DNA of 64,000 bases, taken from positions 1-64,000 of the forward strand of contig JAEUVS010000083.1 of assembly GCA_016786745.1 (NCBI GenBank). The letters are read 5' to 3'. The notes under the pieces were generated by a model. The model was not told where the DNA came from and made no database searches. It saw only the letters and a program-made list of their open reading frames with translations. The stretch comes from Chitinophagaceae bacterium. GTDB taxonomy: Bacteria; Bacteroidota; Bacteroidia; Chitinophagales; Chitinophagaceae. Position 1 is the first letter of the stretch; each line of letters begins with the position of its first letter. This document shows, piece by piece, positions 41,552-52,466 of the stretch. Position numbers and translations under genes: made by a program.

Positions 41552-43938
41552 TATAAAGCCGGTTCGAGATTAATGTCCACGCGCAACGCTTTCAGTCCGC
41601 GAACTCCCTGCAATTCTTCCAGCTCCAAATTTTCAATACCCGGTTTCAGCAAATTTTTGCTTTGCAGGTAATAGATATACTCCTGGTATTCCTGCGCTTC
41701 ACGCGGATTGGAATAAACTATCGCGATTTTTCCTGGCTGAGTTAATCTCTCTGTAGTGCCTTCTATGTGTACCTTATCGAGGCGCTTTTTCATTATCTCA
41801 TAACGGATGTTATACGCGCCTTCCACATCAAAACGACGCTCATCTTTGCGGAAGCCGATTGAAATGGGTTGACTGTGTACCAATATCAGCTGCGTGGTTT
41901 GCAATGGCACTCTCAGCGATGGCAGCAGGTCGTATGTAATTCTTGCCACCTCCGCCATAGATTTCAATTGCCATAACCTCAGGTTCTGCAGGTACATCAT
42001 ATCAAACCGCGATTCGGGCGCAATGGATTGCCCGATGTAGATGGTATACTCAACGCCATCTGTTTTATATTTCTCGAAATAATGCGGAAACGATTCCTGG
42101 ATGGTTTGCTCTTCGGCCACGATCGTTTTCAGCACCGCATTGTTGATCGTTTGCATCGTTTCTTCGTATTCATTACGGTTCGAATACAAAGCGCTTCCTT
42201 CCACGTTTACCTGCCGGAAATATTCTTTTATAATATCGTTCAGCGCAGGGTTCGTCTGCAGGTGACTGAACATTGAATTGAGATCGCGGTCGAAGAATTC
42301 GTTGATCCTCACTTCATCCTCGGCGGCGAGACCATCTTTCATCGATGTTCTGAAACTGGTCACCTTAAATTTCAGTCCGTCGAGCAACGGAAGTTTTACA
42401 TGCTGCATCAATTTATCGAGCGTGCCTTCAATCAGGTTGAGATGACCATTCAAATCTTTCTGTATGGCCATTCTTCTTTCAACGGAAGAATTCCTGATAT
42501 CAATAGCGCCGTACAGCGGATATACATCGTCAAAAACAACATTGCCACGAATTACTTTGCCATCGCTGGAACCTTTCTTCATTGAGTCCCACGCTGCTTC
42601 GGCGAACTTCCATTCCACTGCCGGTTGAAGGGCAGTGAAATTTTCCTTGATCATCTTTTCTATCTTCTCGTTGAATGCATTTCGCGTTTTAAGCAGAGCG
42701 AGCGACAAAAGCGGCATCGCCGGTTCCAGTCGCTTCAGCACCTCGAGGTCGAGCTGGTTGGGCACAGGTGACGCCAATTCGAGAAGACCCAGAATTCCAT
42801 CTTCATCCCTGATAGGATAAATGATGTAGCTCCGCACGCCTTCTCTCCATAATCTTTTAAACACACGCAGCATGTTGGTGATCTCATCATCGAGAATGGT
42901 GAACGCCGTAGCCTCAGGATGTTCCTTCAGGAGCTCAATGCACGTATTGAAAGCTTCGATACTTTCTTCATTACCCGATTTCCAGTTTCTGCCAATCAGG
43001 CTATGATTAATACATGTATCATCCAGCACAAAACGGTTGTTCAGTTTCATGAACGGTGTGAAACCAACTTCCACTTCCGTTAAACCCACCAGGGCATGCA
43101 CATTCTTCTTTACGTCGCTTACAATGTGTTCGTCACAGGCATCGTGACGCAGCAAAATCTTTTTTATTGCTTCAATAGATTCGGCGGTGGTAACATCTTC
43201 TGCGATCCACACACCAAATCCTTCAACACTAAATTTGTCGAGCGGCATGTTCTCGAGCTGTTTGTTCAGGTCGAGAATGCGGAATGTGTTAAGGCAAATG
43301 GCGCAATCCTCTATATTGGGTAGTTCGCCTTTTAATTTGATATCAACAAATCGCCTGTCGTACCTCAGTTTGAAGTACCGCCTCATACCTGTTTCAGTAT
43401 CGGTTACCGGCACAACCAACGAAGTGTTTTCATTAAGTCGGATGTTATAAAACTTTTCGAGAACGTGTTCGTAAAAAAGAGCAGCCTGCAGTTTTTTCAG
43501 CGCTTCGCTTGTTTCGGATTCGGCCAACAGGAACTTGTCTTCCTCGGAATTCACAAAAAGATCACCAAACGATTTTGAATAATTGAAGATCGTGTAGTGA
43601 TATGGCAGCGCGAGGGTAAATATCCGTTCCTTGTCGCTCACAAGTGGAAACAGTGAAGTAGTAAGCAGTTCAAGAAGGTCCTCATTGTCGTTAAGTACAT
43701 TGGTATCTTCCAATGGTTTAAGAAGAGCAGGCTCTGCCTCGAATTTCTGCAGAAGGTATTTATAAAATCCAGTCCTTATATCAGAAGTATTCCCGATTTT
43801 CTGTTTTAAGTAATCAACGAAGGGGAGAAAGGAGATTTTGCTGTCGATAGGCATTTCCTCATCTTTCAGGCACTTGGCTGACGCGATTACTTTAACCTCT
43901 TTTAAGGGCCGGATAGAAGGAGCAATTTCTTCCAGCAT
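41551..43938 (-). CDS. Large GAF-domain protein, Bacteroidota-specific
   Basis: 795 residues, cytoplasmic, no membrane segment. A central GAF domain at about 300-420 (FTILDDEITNMLRVFKRLWR, IYPIRDEDGILGLLELASP) is embedded in long regions I cannot assign; the C-terminal part has helical text and PGKIAIVYSNPREAQEYQEY. No kinase, cyclase or DNA-binding domain is visible, so it is not a standard signalling enzyme. Such proteins recur in Bacteroidota as 'GAF domain-containing protein'. Coupled to the small hydrolase downstream. Confidence 0.8.
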   Translation of the reverse strand: MLEEIAPSIRPLKEVKVIASAKCLKDEEMPIDSKISFLPFVDYLKQKIGNTSDIRTGFYKYLLQKFEAEPALLKPLEDTNVLNDNEDLLELLTTSLFPLVSDKERIFTLALPYHYTIFNYSKSFGDLFVNSEEDKFLLAESETSEALKKLQAALFYEHVLEKFYNIRLNENTSLVVPVTDTETGMRRYFKLRYDRRFVDIKLKGELPNIEDCAICLNTFRILDLNKQLENMPLDKFSVEGFGVWIAEDVTTAESIEAIKKILLRHDACDEHIVSDVKKNVHALVGLTEVEVGFTPFMKLNNRFVLDDTCINHSLIGRNWKSGNEESIEAFNTCIELLKEHPEATAFTILDDEITNMLRVFKRLWREGVRSYIIYPIRDEDGILGLLELASPVPNQLDLEVLKRLEPAMPLLSLALLKTRNAFNEKIEKMIKENFTALQPAVEWKFAEAAWDSMKKGSSDGKVIRGNVVFDDVYPLYGAIDIRNSSVERRMAIQKDLNGHLNLIEGTLDKLMQHVKLPLLDGLKFKVTSFRTSMKDGLAAEDEVRINEFFDRDLNSMFSHLQTNPALNDIIKEYFRQVNVEGSALYSNRNEYEETMQTINNAVLKTIVAEEQTIQESFPHYFEKYKTDGVEYTIYIGQSIAPESRFDMMYLQNLRLWQLKSMAEVARITYDLLPSLRVPLQTTQLILVHSQPISIGFRKDERRFDVEGAYNIRYEIMKKRLDKVHIEGTTERLTQPGKIAIVYSNPREAQEYQEYIYYLQSKNLLKPGIENLELEELQGVRGLKALRVDINLEPAL

Positions 43939-44036
43939 GCGGTAAGTTTTTAAAAAGTAAAGTTACATGAATATCAATTAACCGGCCAGAAAGCGAATAC
44001 TGACATTGTTGCATATTTAGTTAGATTTGTCGCCGT

Positions 44037-45017
44037 ATGAAATACCGCTCACTGGGAAAAACAGGCGAACAACTGTCCGCCATCGGCCTGGGATGCATGG
44101 GAATGAGCTATGCATACGGCCCTACCAACGATACTGAGTCCATTGTCACACTCGAAGAAGCTATAAACATCGGCATCAATTTCTGGGATACCGCAGATAT
44201 GTATGGCAACGGCGCCAATGAAAAGCTTATTTCGCAGGTGCTTGTGCCTAACCGGAAAAAAGTGTTTCTCGCGACAAAATTTGGCTTTGTATGGCGAAAC
44301 GACGGTACCAACTATCTCGATCTCACCCCTTCGCGGATAAAATCTGCTGCCGAAGCGAGCCTTAAACGGCTTAAGACGGATGTGATAGACCTGTATTACG
44401 CGCACAGGATCGATCCTGCGATTCCTGTAGAAGACATGGTGGGCGCCATGGCCGACCTTGTAAAGGAAGGAAAAGTACGCTATCTCGGTTTGTCGGAAGC
44501 ATCGGCCACATCGCTACAAAAAGCTCACGCTGTTCACCCGATAGCAGCCTTACAAAGCGAATATTCGTTGCTTACAAGAATTATAGAAAAAGATGTGCTA
44601 CCGGTAGCCCGTGAACTCGGCATTACGATTGTTCCATACAGTCCCCTTGCACGCGGATTGATTACCGATACAATCAATACCGCCGAATTGGCAAAGGACG
44701 ACTTCCGCCGAACCGTTCCACGTTTCAAGGAAGAACACTGGAAGAATAATCAACAACTGGTTGCCGATTTTGCAGCTTTCGCGGCACAAAAGAATTGTAC
44801 ACCTGCGCAGCTCGCGCTTGCATGGGTGCTTGCACAGGGTGATGACATCATACCCATTCCCGGTACCAAAAAAAGGAAGTATTTAATTGAGAATGCCGGA
44901 GCGGCAGATGTTCAGTTAAGTAAAAACGATCTTGAAAGAATCGACAACATTCTATCCAATCACCCCGATATTGGCGAACGCTACGGTGCCGGCGCCATGA
45001 AGCTTGTAAACAGATAA
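44037..45017 (+). CDS. Aldo/keto reductase (AKR13/YajO-like)
   Basis: 326 residues. [28 protein letters not shown] start; tetrad Asp/Tyr in [11 protein letters not shown], Lys in LATKFGF, His in YYAHRID; the cofactor end [20 protein letters not shown]. Similar to the quinone/aldehyde reductase group including IolS-type sugar-related members. Followed seven bases later by the DUF4838 gene on the same strand, hinting at sugar metabolism. Confidence 0.92.
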   Translation: MKYRSLGKTGEQLSAIGLGCMGMSYAYGPTNDTESIVTLEEAINIGINFWDTADMYGNGANEKLISQVLVPNRKKVFLATKFGFVWRNDGTNYLDLTPSRIKSAAEASLKRLKTDVIDLYYAHRIDPAIPVEDMVGAMADLVKEGKVRYLGLSEASATSLQKAHAVHPIAALQSEYSLLTRIIEKDVLPVARELGITIVPYSPLARGLITDTINTAELAKDDFRRTVPRFKEEHWKNNQQLVADFAAFAAQKNCTPAQLALAWVLAQGDDIIPIPGTKKRKYLIENAGAADVQLSKNDLERIDNILSNHPDIGERYGAGAMKLVNR

Positions 45018-45023
45018 AAAATT

Positions 45024-47306
45024 ATGCGTTATTGTACACTGCTGTTCGTTTTACTTTTTTCTTTCATTGCAAATGGGCAAAAGAAAAAGAAAAACGTTCC
45101 TGACCAAAACATTGTTCTCACCGAAAATCAAAGCAGCCGCTACTCAATTATTCTTCCGTCGCATCCCAATATGTACGAAGAAAAAGCAGCGACCATCCTG
45201 CAAAAATATCTCATGGAAATTTCCGGGGCAGCGCTGCCGGTTATTTCCGCTACACAACATCATTCTCCCTATGAAATTGTACTGGGACAAAACGAGAGAC
45301 TCGATGAACTGCCGCTTAACATCAACTACCAGGCACTGAAAGACGATGGCTTTGTGATAAAAACCGATTCATCGCGGTTGATCATCGCAGGCGGAAGTGA
45401 AAAGGGAACGATGTATGGAGTGTATTCTTTCCTCGAAAAATATCTCGGCTGCAGGATGTACACGCCAGGTGTAAAAATTATTCCGTCGCAGCCTAACATA
45501 GTGCTGAATAAGATCAACGATCAGCAGGTTCCGGCTATAGGCTTCCGCGATACGCATTACCGCTCGACGTGGGATGCCGAGTACACCGATTGGCACAAAC
45601 TCGATCATGCTCCCGACGGCGACCGCACCGACTGGGGAATGTGGGTGCATACCTTCAACGAACTTGTACTGCCTCAAACTTATTACCAGTCGCACCCGGA
45701 ATATTTCGCGATGGTAAAGGGTAAAAGGCTGCCCACCCAGTTGTGTTTATCAAATCCCGCAGTCCTGGAAATAACCATCCAGAACCTCAGAAAAAAAATC
45801 GCCCAGAACCCGCAGGCGAAGTACTGGTCGGTGAGCCAGAACGACAACCGCGATTACTGCACATGTGATCTATGCCGGGCGGTTGATTCGGTTGAAGGCT
45901 CTCCATCTGGTTCAATTGTAAGCTTCGTAAATAAGGTGGCCGATCAGTTTCCGGAAAAAATGATTTCGACACTCGCCTATGAATATGGCAGGCACGCACC
46001 GAAAAATATCAAACCGCGCGACAACGTAAACATTATGCTGTGCAGCATCGAGGCTTTTCGCGACAGGCCGCTTACCCAGGACACCGCAAGCGCGGAATTT
46101 GTAAAAGATGTAAAAGATTGGGGAAGAATTTCGAAAGATATTATCGTTTGGGATTACGTTATACAGTTTAATCACCTGCTTAGTCCTTTTCCTAACCTGC
46201 AGGTACTTCAGCCAAACCTGCAATTTTTCGCGGAGAATGGTGTAAATGCAATGTTTGAGCAGGGAAACCGTGAAGTGGGTGGCGAATTCGCTGCTCTTCG
46301 TTCCTATCTCATCTCAAAGTTGATGTGGGATCCCTACCTGGACGTTGATTCGGTGATGAATGATTTCCTGTATGGTTATTATGGCGCCGCGGGCAAACCC
46401 ATCAGGGAATATATCGACGTTATGCGCAACGAACTGCTGAAGAGCGGAATGCAACTCCGGATATTCGGTACGCCCGTTGACGCGGAAACAACTTATCTCA
46501 CGCCCGCATTGATGGCGAAATACAATGCACTTTTCGATGAGGCAGAAAAACTCGTGAAAGATTCTGCTGTTATTCTCGAAAGAGTTCGCATTGCGCGTCT
46601 TCCGGTTATGTATGCAACGCTTGAGCAGGCGAAGAAACACTATGCAGGAGAGAATGGCTTATTTGTGAAGGTAAACGGCAAATGGGAGCCGCGCACCGAT
46701 CTCAAAAACATGGTCGACGAGTTTACCGACCTGTGCATTCGCGAAGGTGTAACGCGCGTGAAAGAATGGAGCACCTCGCCCGAAGAGTATCGTTCCGCTA
46801 TGTACAGGATTTACTCGCAGGGTATGAATGAACACCTCGCGTTCGGGAAAAAAATTACAATGAACAGCCCCGATACATCCGACATTAATCCATCTGAATT
46901 AGCCATGCTGACAGATGGCAAAAGAGGCAGTCATGATTACAACAATAACTGGGTGATATTTGAAGGAAAGGACCTTGATGTGGTAATAGACCTTGAAGAG
47001 GTGAAGAAGGTGAGAAAAATCGGATCGGGATACTACCAGCTTGGATTCTGGCTACGTCTGCTTCCTGTGAATGTTGAATATTATACTTCGAGGGATGGAA
47101 AGAAATTTGAGCAGGTTGCAGATATTAAGAATACGCTTCCGATAGACCAGTATGGTGGCTTTCTGCGCGAGTTTAACGCGGAGTTTCCTGCGCGCGAAGC
47201 ACGGTATATAAAGGTTCATGCGCGGAGCATGGGCAACACACCGGGGTGGCATCCCGGCGCCGGCAGGCCAGCGAATATGTTGATCGATGAGATTGTAGTG
47301 GAGTGA
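45024..47306 (+). CDS. DUF4838 protein (predicted glycoside-hydrolase-like, secreted)
   Basis: 760 residues, signal peptide ending NGQ. N-terminal glycosidase-accessory-like alpha/beta domain (LPSHPNMYEEKAATILQKYL, to about 150), then the DUF4838 TIM-barrel region with YWSVSQNDNRDYCTCDLC, STLAYEYGRHAPKN, DIIVWDYVIQFNH and MFEQGNREVGGEF, and a C-terminal jelly-roll-like domain (about 620-760; VVIDLEEVKKVRKIGSGYYQ) resembling F5/8-type C domains. Catalysis unproven in the family; glycan hydrolysis is the common guess. Confidence 0.85.
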   Translation: MRYCTLLFVLLFSFIANGQKKKKNVPDQNIVLTENQSSRYSIILPSHPNMYEEKAATILQKYLMEISGAALPVISATQHHSPYEIVLGQNERLDELPLNINYQALKDDGFVIKTDSSRLIIAGGSEKGTMYGVYSFLEKYLGCRMYTPGVKIIPSQPNIVLNKINDQQVPAIGFRDTHYRSTWDAEYTDWHKLDHAPDGDRTDWGMWVHTFNELVLPQTYYQSHPEYFAMVKGKRLPTQLCLSNPAVLEITIQNLRKKIAQNPQAKYWSVSQNDNRDYCTCDLCRAVDSVEGSPSGSIVSFVNKVADQFPEKMISTLAYEYGRHAPKNIKPRDNVNIMLCSIEAFRDRPLTQDTASAEFVKDVKDWGRISKDIIVWDYVIQFNHLLSPFPNLQVLQPNLQFFAENGVNAMFEQGNREVGGEFAALRSYLISKLMWDPYLDVDSVMNDFLYGYYGAAGKPIREYIDVMRNELLKSGMQLRIFGTPVDAETTYLTPALMAKYNALFDEAEKLVKDSAVILERVRIARLPVMYATLEQAKKHYAGENGLFVKVNGKWEPRTDLKNMVDEFTDLCIREGVTRVKEWSTSPEEYRSAMYRIYSQGMNEHLAFGKKITMNSPDTSDINPSELAMLTDGKRGSHDYNNNWVIFEGKDLDVVIDLEEVKKVRKIGSGYYQLGFWLRLLPVNVEYYTSRDGKKFEQVADIKNTLPIDQYGGFLREFNAEFPAREARYIKVHARSMGNTPGWHPGAGRPANMLIDEIVVE

Positions 47307-47317
47307 GTTTGTTTGTC

Positions 47318-47409
47318 CGCTGATCCCTCGCTGCGCTCGGGATGACAACCCTTTCGCTTGTCATCCCGAACCGAGTTCTGCGAAGCAGAACGAGTGTGAG
47401 GGATCAGCT
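47318..47409. repeat. REP-like inverted pair
   Basis: Left arm CGCTGATCCCTCGCTGCGCT CGGGATGACA (47318-47347) and inverted right arm from 47360 beginning GTCATCCCGAACCGAG and ending GAGGGATCAGC. A TTCTGCGAAGCAGAA palindrome is nested in the right arm. Sits between two convergent genes. Confidence 0.92.
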
Positions 47410-47415
47410 GAAATA

Positions 47416-48753
47416 TCACTTAACTTTCACTCCCGCTTTATAAACAGAAAAAATCTTCCTGGTATTTTTTATATCCTGCATAGGATCCGCATCAAGCACA
47501 AGCAGATCCGCAACTTTTCCTGCCCCGATCGTTCCAAAATCCCTGAGCCCGAGCGCCTGCGCAGAGTTATTGGTCGCAATTGCAATAACATCTGACACGG
47601 GTACCCCGGCTTCACTCAGCAACTGCATTTCCAGGTGTTCTGCAAAACCCTGCGTTCTTATCGGAAACGCTCCTGAATCCGTTCCCAGCGCCACTTTAAT
47701 TCCATAGTCAAAAATCTTTTTCGCATTCGCCATCGCGATCTTAAAAGCATTTTGATTTCTTGCATATGCGGGCGAATTTTTTGTATCGTTCTTATATTTT
47801 TCCGACGAAATCATTTCATACACGCCTGGCTCGAGTGATTCTTTAAAAAACGGATCATTGATCCATTCTGTTTCGCCGCCATAAGCATAAGCAAACTTAT
47901 CGAGCGAGAGCGTCGGTATATACACTACATCCTTCGATTTCATCATCGCGAGAAGTGCATCATCCACAACAGAATCTCTTATGCTGTGTGCAAGAAAATC
48001 TATTCCATCAGCCACCAAACGACGCGCATCAGCGAGATAATAAACATGTGCCGCTACCTTCATATTCCTTTTATGCGCCTCATCAATGATGGCGTGGTAA
48101 ACTTCCTCATTCATCTTCGGAACCGTTTTATTGAAATCATCCACCCAAATCTTTACAGTATTAATACCCAGCTTTGCAAGACTATCCATTTCAGCCGGTA
48201 CCTGCGAGGCTGATGATGGACGATAAACCAAACCTTGTGTTGAAGATGGGTTAACGTTTGCCTGGGGTACATTAAATCCAAATCCGGCGGAAATCAACCT
48301 CGCGCCTTCGCCCGAGCCATTTCTAAGCGAATCGTACAAGCCGTTTTGAAAAAGTAACGGCCTGTCGGTTCCGAGCGCCTGCACATGCAGCACTCCATAA
48401 GAAGCATATTTCTTTAACTGCCTGATAATATTCTCACGCGTATAGTTTGCACCGCTTGCCGTAGTATCCTTCACCACACCAATATGCGCATGCGTGCACA
48501 TAATCGCCGGCATTACAGTTTTGCCCGAGAGATCAACTTCTTCCGCGCCCTGCCCGGTTACACCGGCACCTACTTCCGCTATTCTTCCATTCTCAATAAG
48601 AATATTACCGTTCTCGATCACCGGCGTGCTGTCGCCCCTTAAAATCTTTGCATTCTTTAGCAGTACAGACCCTGTTTTTCCTTCTCTATTCTCATTTTGA
48701 GGAGAAGAACAGGAAACCAGGATGGCCAGGAGCAGGTAGAAGAAATTTTTCAT
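47416..48753 (-). CDS. Amidohydrolase-family lipoprotein (imidazolonepropionase-like)
   Basis: 445 residues. Lipobox LVSC; then the metal-dependent hydrolase layout: first metal motif CTHAHIGV, carboxylate/lysine region VKIWVDDF, His in VAAHVYY and LAHSIRD, and Asp in ALGTDSGAFP near residue 350. Flanking small beta domain (GNILIENGRIAEVGAG) typical of cyclic-amide hydrolases/prolidases. Substrate unknown. It follows the Tat glycosidase-like gene on the same strand by 26 bases, so the two are probably one transcript. Confidence 0.88.
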   Translation of the reverse strand: MKNFFYLLLAILVSCSSPQNENREGKTGSVLLKNAKILRGDSTPVIENGNILIENGRIAEVGAGVTGQGAEEVDLSGKTVMPAIMCTHAHIGVVKDTTASGANYTRENIIRQLKKYASYGVLHVQALGTDRPLLFQNGLYDSLRNGSGEGARLISAGFGFNVPQANVNPSSTQGLVYRPSSASQVPAEMDSLAKLGINTVKIWVDDFNKTVPKMNEEVYHAIIDEAHKRNMKVAAHVYYLADARRLVADGIDFLAHSIRDSVVDDALLAMMKSKDVVYIPTLSLDKFAYAYGGETEWINDPFFKESLEPGVYEMISSEKYKNDTKNSPAYARNQNAFKIAMANAKKIFDYGIKVALGTDSGAFPIRTQGFAEHLEMQLLSEAGVPVSDVIAIATNNSAQALGLRDFGTIGAGKVADLLVLDADPMQDIKNTRKIFSVYKAGVKVK

Positions 48754-48779
48754 CAGTAGATTTTTTACAGGCTATAAAT

Positions 48780-51023
48780 TTAACTAATCACAACGAGCTC
48801 ATGATCTGTTACAGATTTCAACGTAAAACTCACCCATCCTTTCGATACCTGCGATGAAACCCGCTGGTTCGAAACATGCAACTCCACTCTCCTTCCATTC
48901 ACCCGCTGTGGCAAACGCACTTTAATAGTAAATGGCCCCACCGAAATAAATTCCTCAAGGGGCGCGCGCCATGTAGCCGCACTCGTAAGATTAACCACAT
49001 GCATCACAAGCCTGCCCGGCTGGTGATACACATGCACATCAATCAATCCGGCGCCTTCAACCTCCAGCGAAATATCATCAACCATCATCCATCTCACAAT
49101 ATTTTCAATGAGATTGCCATGATCCGGAAGATTGTTTACCGCATACTGCCTGTCGATATCCGCCGGCATAAACACCACCCTGTCACGTACAATAATACCC
49201 GGAACATTTGTAACCGGGTCGCGCATCCAGGCCGTTTCAGGCGGGTATACCGGAAACTGCGGAATGTATGTCAACGGCACCTGCGCCCCGCTTTCCACTT
49301 TCAGCTGACGAAGCCAACCACCAAATGGAATGATCTCTGTTTCTTCAAATCCTTCCAGTATTTTATGCCGCTTCCCAACATCCTTGCCGAGCCTCAAATA
49401 CGTATGGTACGCATTACCCGCAACTTTCGACTCCGGCTTTGAACCCTCATCTAAGAAATGTGCGCCAAAAATATCCGCAAGAGCAAAGTCGTCTCTCCTA
49501 TCGCCCCATTCATCATACAGCGATGTTTCGCCTGTCGCTATAACCTTCCCGCCGTTTGAAACAAATTTCTTTACCGCGTTTACCTGTTCGTTCGACATGC
49601 TGCCAATATTCGGAAGTATCAGCAATTTCAGGTTTGGAGCGTCGCGTTCAATATGATCAATGTGTACCGGCAAATACGGAATCCTCGCGCGCATCAGCGC
49701 GTTGGTCATACCGCGCCATGGCTGTTCCACCAGTTCATTGGCACTATCTCTTCCAAAAAAATCTGTATTCTCCTGCGACCACACCACTCCGATATTCGCA
49801 ACTGGCGTTCTGTTGATCAGGTACTGTTCATTGTCTTTATGCCATTTCATGACAGGCGCTGCAGTAGAATGCATGCGTTTGTCTTCGTGAAAAGCAGAAA
49901 CATGGTGCCACCACGGTTGAATACCTCCTGCAAATCCGTTGAACATCCACATCCTTGCCTCCGGCTGTACCTTGCTCGCCAACCTGAAGTTTGTTCCGCC
50001 GCCATTCTGGTACATCGCCATACTCTCGGGTACAAGTTTATCCCATCCTAGCAATCCGTGAATCAGGTTACCGGTTTGCGCATTGTGTTGAAATCCTCCA
50101 TCATTGCTTCGTGTTTGATCGTCGAGCATTAAAATATCGGCGCGTTTACATATCTCCTTATAATCCCTGAAATAAAGTCCCTGTCCCCTTATGGAACCGC
50201 TGTTCATACCTGCCCATGTACAATCGGGTCCACCCGCAGCTTTTGTTGTTTGATTATTCAGATCCCATATTTCAAGTCTTCTCCCATAGTTCCATTTTAT
50301 CCATTGCCTGTACACGTTGTCGTTCCAGTTTTTTGCCGCAGGCAACTCATTACCTGTTTTCGCCCGAAAACTTTTCTGGCAATAGTTGCAGTAACAGATC
50401 GAATCGCGTGTAAGTCCGCTCCAACTGTTATCGGTAAAACCTTCGGGCTTGTAGAGCGTTGCGATTTCCGTTAATATGGATGGAATATGAGCGTCGTAGT
50501 ATGGACTATTAATGCACGATAAGTAAAGTTCCCCCGCTTTGTATGGTTTCCCTTCCCTGTCAACCGAAAACCAACCGGGATACTGGTCATAAAATTCCTG
50601 GTGCGCACGATTTGAATCCATGCGCGCAAATACCGCGATGCCATCCTCGTGGGCAGCCTTACATAATTCACCAAAAAGATCGCGGCCCCTGAGGTACCGG
50701 GCCTCTTTATGAAAGGGAATTTTTGTAGGATAGTAGGCCACAATTCCACCCGCATTGATCACCACTCCTTTTGTTTCGGTTCTCTTCCACTGACCCCGCC
50801 ACCATTCAATATCGTACCGTTCGGGATCGCGTTCCGTAATGTTAACCTGTCCCCACCTCGTTACGGTGCGGTACCAGGGTATTTTTGGCTCGTTTTGACC
50901 TAACACCGAAATCTCATTCAAAATCGGTTTCGCAGGATCGAATGAAGTGACAATAGCACCGGTCACCAGCGACTGTTTTATAAAATCGCGGCGCCCCTGC
51001 GAATGTTCGTGCCCTGTTTTCAT
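48780..51023 (-). CDS. Tat-exported GH42-like / GHL6-type glycosyl hydrolase
   Basis: 747 residues. Twin-arginine start SQGRRDFIKQSLVTGAI. A TIM-barrel part (GVVINAGGIVAYYPTKIPFH, AVFARMDSNRAHQEF, YCNYCQKSFRAKTGNELP) then a beta-galactosidase-trimerisation-like domain (LKLLILPNIGSMSNEQVNAV, GGKVIATGETSLYDEWG) and a terminal beta domain. This is the arrangement of the putative glycosidase-like family GHL6 and of GH42. Catalytic acids not fixed by eye. The signal suggests a folded enzyme in the periplasm. Confidence 0.78.
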   Translation of the reverse strand: MKTGHEHSQGRRDFIKQSLVTGAIVTSFDPAKPILNEISVLGQNEPKIPWYRTVTRWGQVNITERDPERYDIEWWRGQWKRTETKGVVINAGGIVAYYPTKIPFHKEARYLRGRDLFGELCKAAHEDGIAVFARMDSNRAHQEFYDQYPGWFSVDREGKPYKAGELYLSCINSPYYDAHIPSILTEIATLYKPEGFTDNSWSGLTRDSICYCNYCQKSFRAKTGNELPAAKNWNDNVYRQWIKWNYGRRLEIWDLNNQTTKAAGGPDCTWAGMNSGSIRGQGLYFRDYKEICKRADILMLDDQTRSNDGGFQHNAQTGNLIHGLLGWDKLVPESMAMYQNGGGTNFRLASKVQPEARMWMFNGFAGGIQPWWHHVSAFHEDKRMHSTAAPVMKWHKDNEQYLINRTPVANIGVVWSQENTDFFGRDSANELVEQPWRGMTNALMRARIPYLPVHIDHIERDAPNLKLLILPNIGSMSNEQVNAVKKFVSNGGKVIATGETSLYDEWGDRRDDFALADIFGAHFLDEGSKPESKVAGNAYHTYLRLGKDVGKRHKILEGFEETEIIPFGGWLRQLKVESGAQVPLTYIPQFPVYPPETAWMRDPVTNVPGIIVRDRVVFMPADIDRQYAVNNLPDHGNLIENIVRWMMVDDISLEVEGAGLIDVHVYHQPGRLVMHVVNLTSAATWRAPLEEFISVGPFTIKVRLPQRVNGRRVELHVSNQRVSSQVSKGWVSFTLKSVTDHELVVIS

Positions 51024-51152
51024 ATAAGCATAAATGTTAGATTAATATAAGTAGAATCCACTAACCGGTTGTTTTAGCGTGTTGACAGAACAGGAGACAT
51101 TTCATTGTGAGCCTGCGGCTTATTAGCTTAGCAACAAACCTTATTACAGTTC

Positions 51153-52438
51153 ATGAAAATTCCCCTGTTGCTGATCATTACCTTTTCAGCTTTCTCTCAA
51201 CAAGCCCTTTCAAAAACATTTCCGGATATTATTTAAACACCAACGGCGATACTGTTCATTGCGAATTTAAATTCAAAGATTGGAACATTACGCCTCAGCT
51301 GCTCGAAGTGAGCGCGAATGGTAAATTTATTACCCTTACTCCTGTTGAAATTAAAGGCTTCGGGGTGTATGGTTATGGCGACTACATCAGCCGGGAAATA
51401 AATTACCATAGTGGAAATTACAGTCCCCTCAATGCCCCAGACGTCTTTTCCGACCTGGTTACTACCAGGCATTCATTTTTAAAAAGAGTGGCCCCGGGTA
51501 AATATGCTTTGTACGAACTTGTAGAATCATCGCACACGTATTTCTTCGTGGAAGAAGACGATTTAATTAAAGAACTGGTGTACCGGGTGAAGAAGGTGGG
51601 GATGGACATACTGGAAGATGACACGTACAAGAAGGAGATCTTCGCATATTTTTCGAAAGAGCGGCTTGGCGCTGAATACTCCACCGATATTACCAATCTC
51701 ACATATAACAGCCGCAGCATCGTGCCCCTGTTCAGGAAACTGAACGAAAAAATTTCAGGTGTAAAGTATAAACCAGTGAGGCGCGATAAAACGGAGTTCG
51801 ACGTATTCCTGGGAGCAGTAGATAACACGTTTCCTACTTCAATAGGTGGCCGCTACTCTGAAGCGAATAATAAGTTCGATGGATCAACTTCTGTTTCCGG
51901 CGGTGTTAGTGTCGTTTACTTTGCGCCCGGGCAGTTCAGAAGAGTGGCAATCGGCGCGTCATTGGCATACAACTCATACAACCGGGCGTTTATAAGGGAA
52001 GATTCTATCGTAAACTTTACCAGTATTTACAACAACCGGACAACGAAGTACGTCGAAGTGTTCAGTATGAAAAATCATCTTTTGATGCTTGATTTATTTG
52101 GAATGTACTTCGTGAATCCGCTGAATAAAGTAAAAGTGTATGTAAAAGGTGGCTTCAACACAAATATTGGTCTCAATTCCCGAAACGAGATATATGTAGA
52201 TTACGCTTCAAGAACAACCGGCGTGCGGAACGGAACAATTGCTATAGACGATTCTGAGACAGGCCAGGTAATTATCGCGACCAGGAAACTGTATTTTAAT
52301 ATTCATGGTGGCCTGGGCCTGAATTCAGGTAAACACAAAGTGGAATTTAACTACTACACGCCGGGAGTAATGAATGTAAACCTGCTGTTTAAAGTGAAGA
52401 TGATGAGTGTGTATTATTACTTCACACTATCTAAATAA
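51153..52438 (+). CDS. Putative outer-membrane protein split from its signal peptide by a one-base frame break
   Basis: ATG 51153 opens a good signal peptide (MKIPLLLIITFSAFSQQALS) whose own frame stops at 51236. The mature protein, beginning NISGYYLNTNGDTVHCEFKF and running to 52438, lies in the -1 frame. The two join cleanly if one extra A is read in the A5 run at 51212-51216 (giving SKNISGYY). The long frame alone can start only at GTG 51107, with no signal peptide. The last 190 residues look like a beta-barrel (GGVSVVYFAPGQFRRVAIGASLA, VYVKGGFNTNIG, KVKMMSVYYYFTL). Sequence error, programmed slippage or a pseudogene are all open. Confidence 0.6.
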
Positions 52439-52466
52439 AACGCCTGATCTTTACAGAAAGAAAATA

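Noticed and set aside
51107..51152. GTG start for the 51 kb outer-membrane protein
   Set aside because: Gives no signal peptide, whereas a very good one begins at 51153 in another frame.
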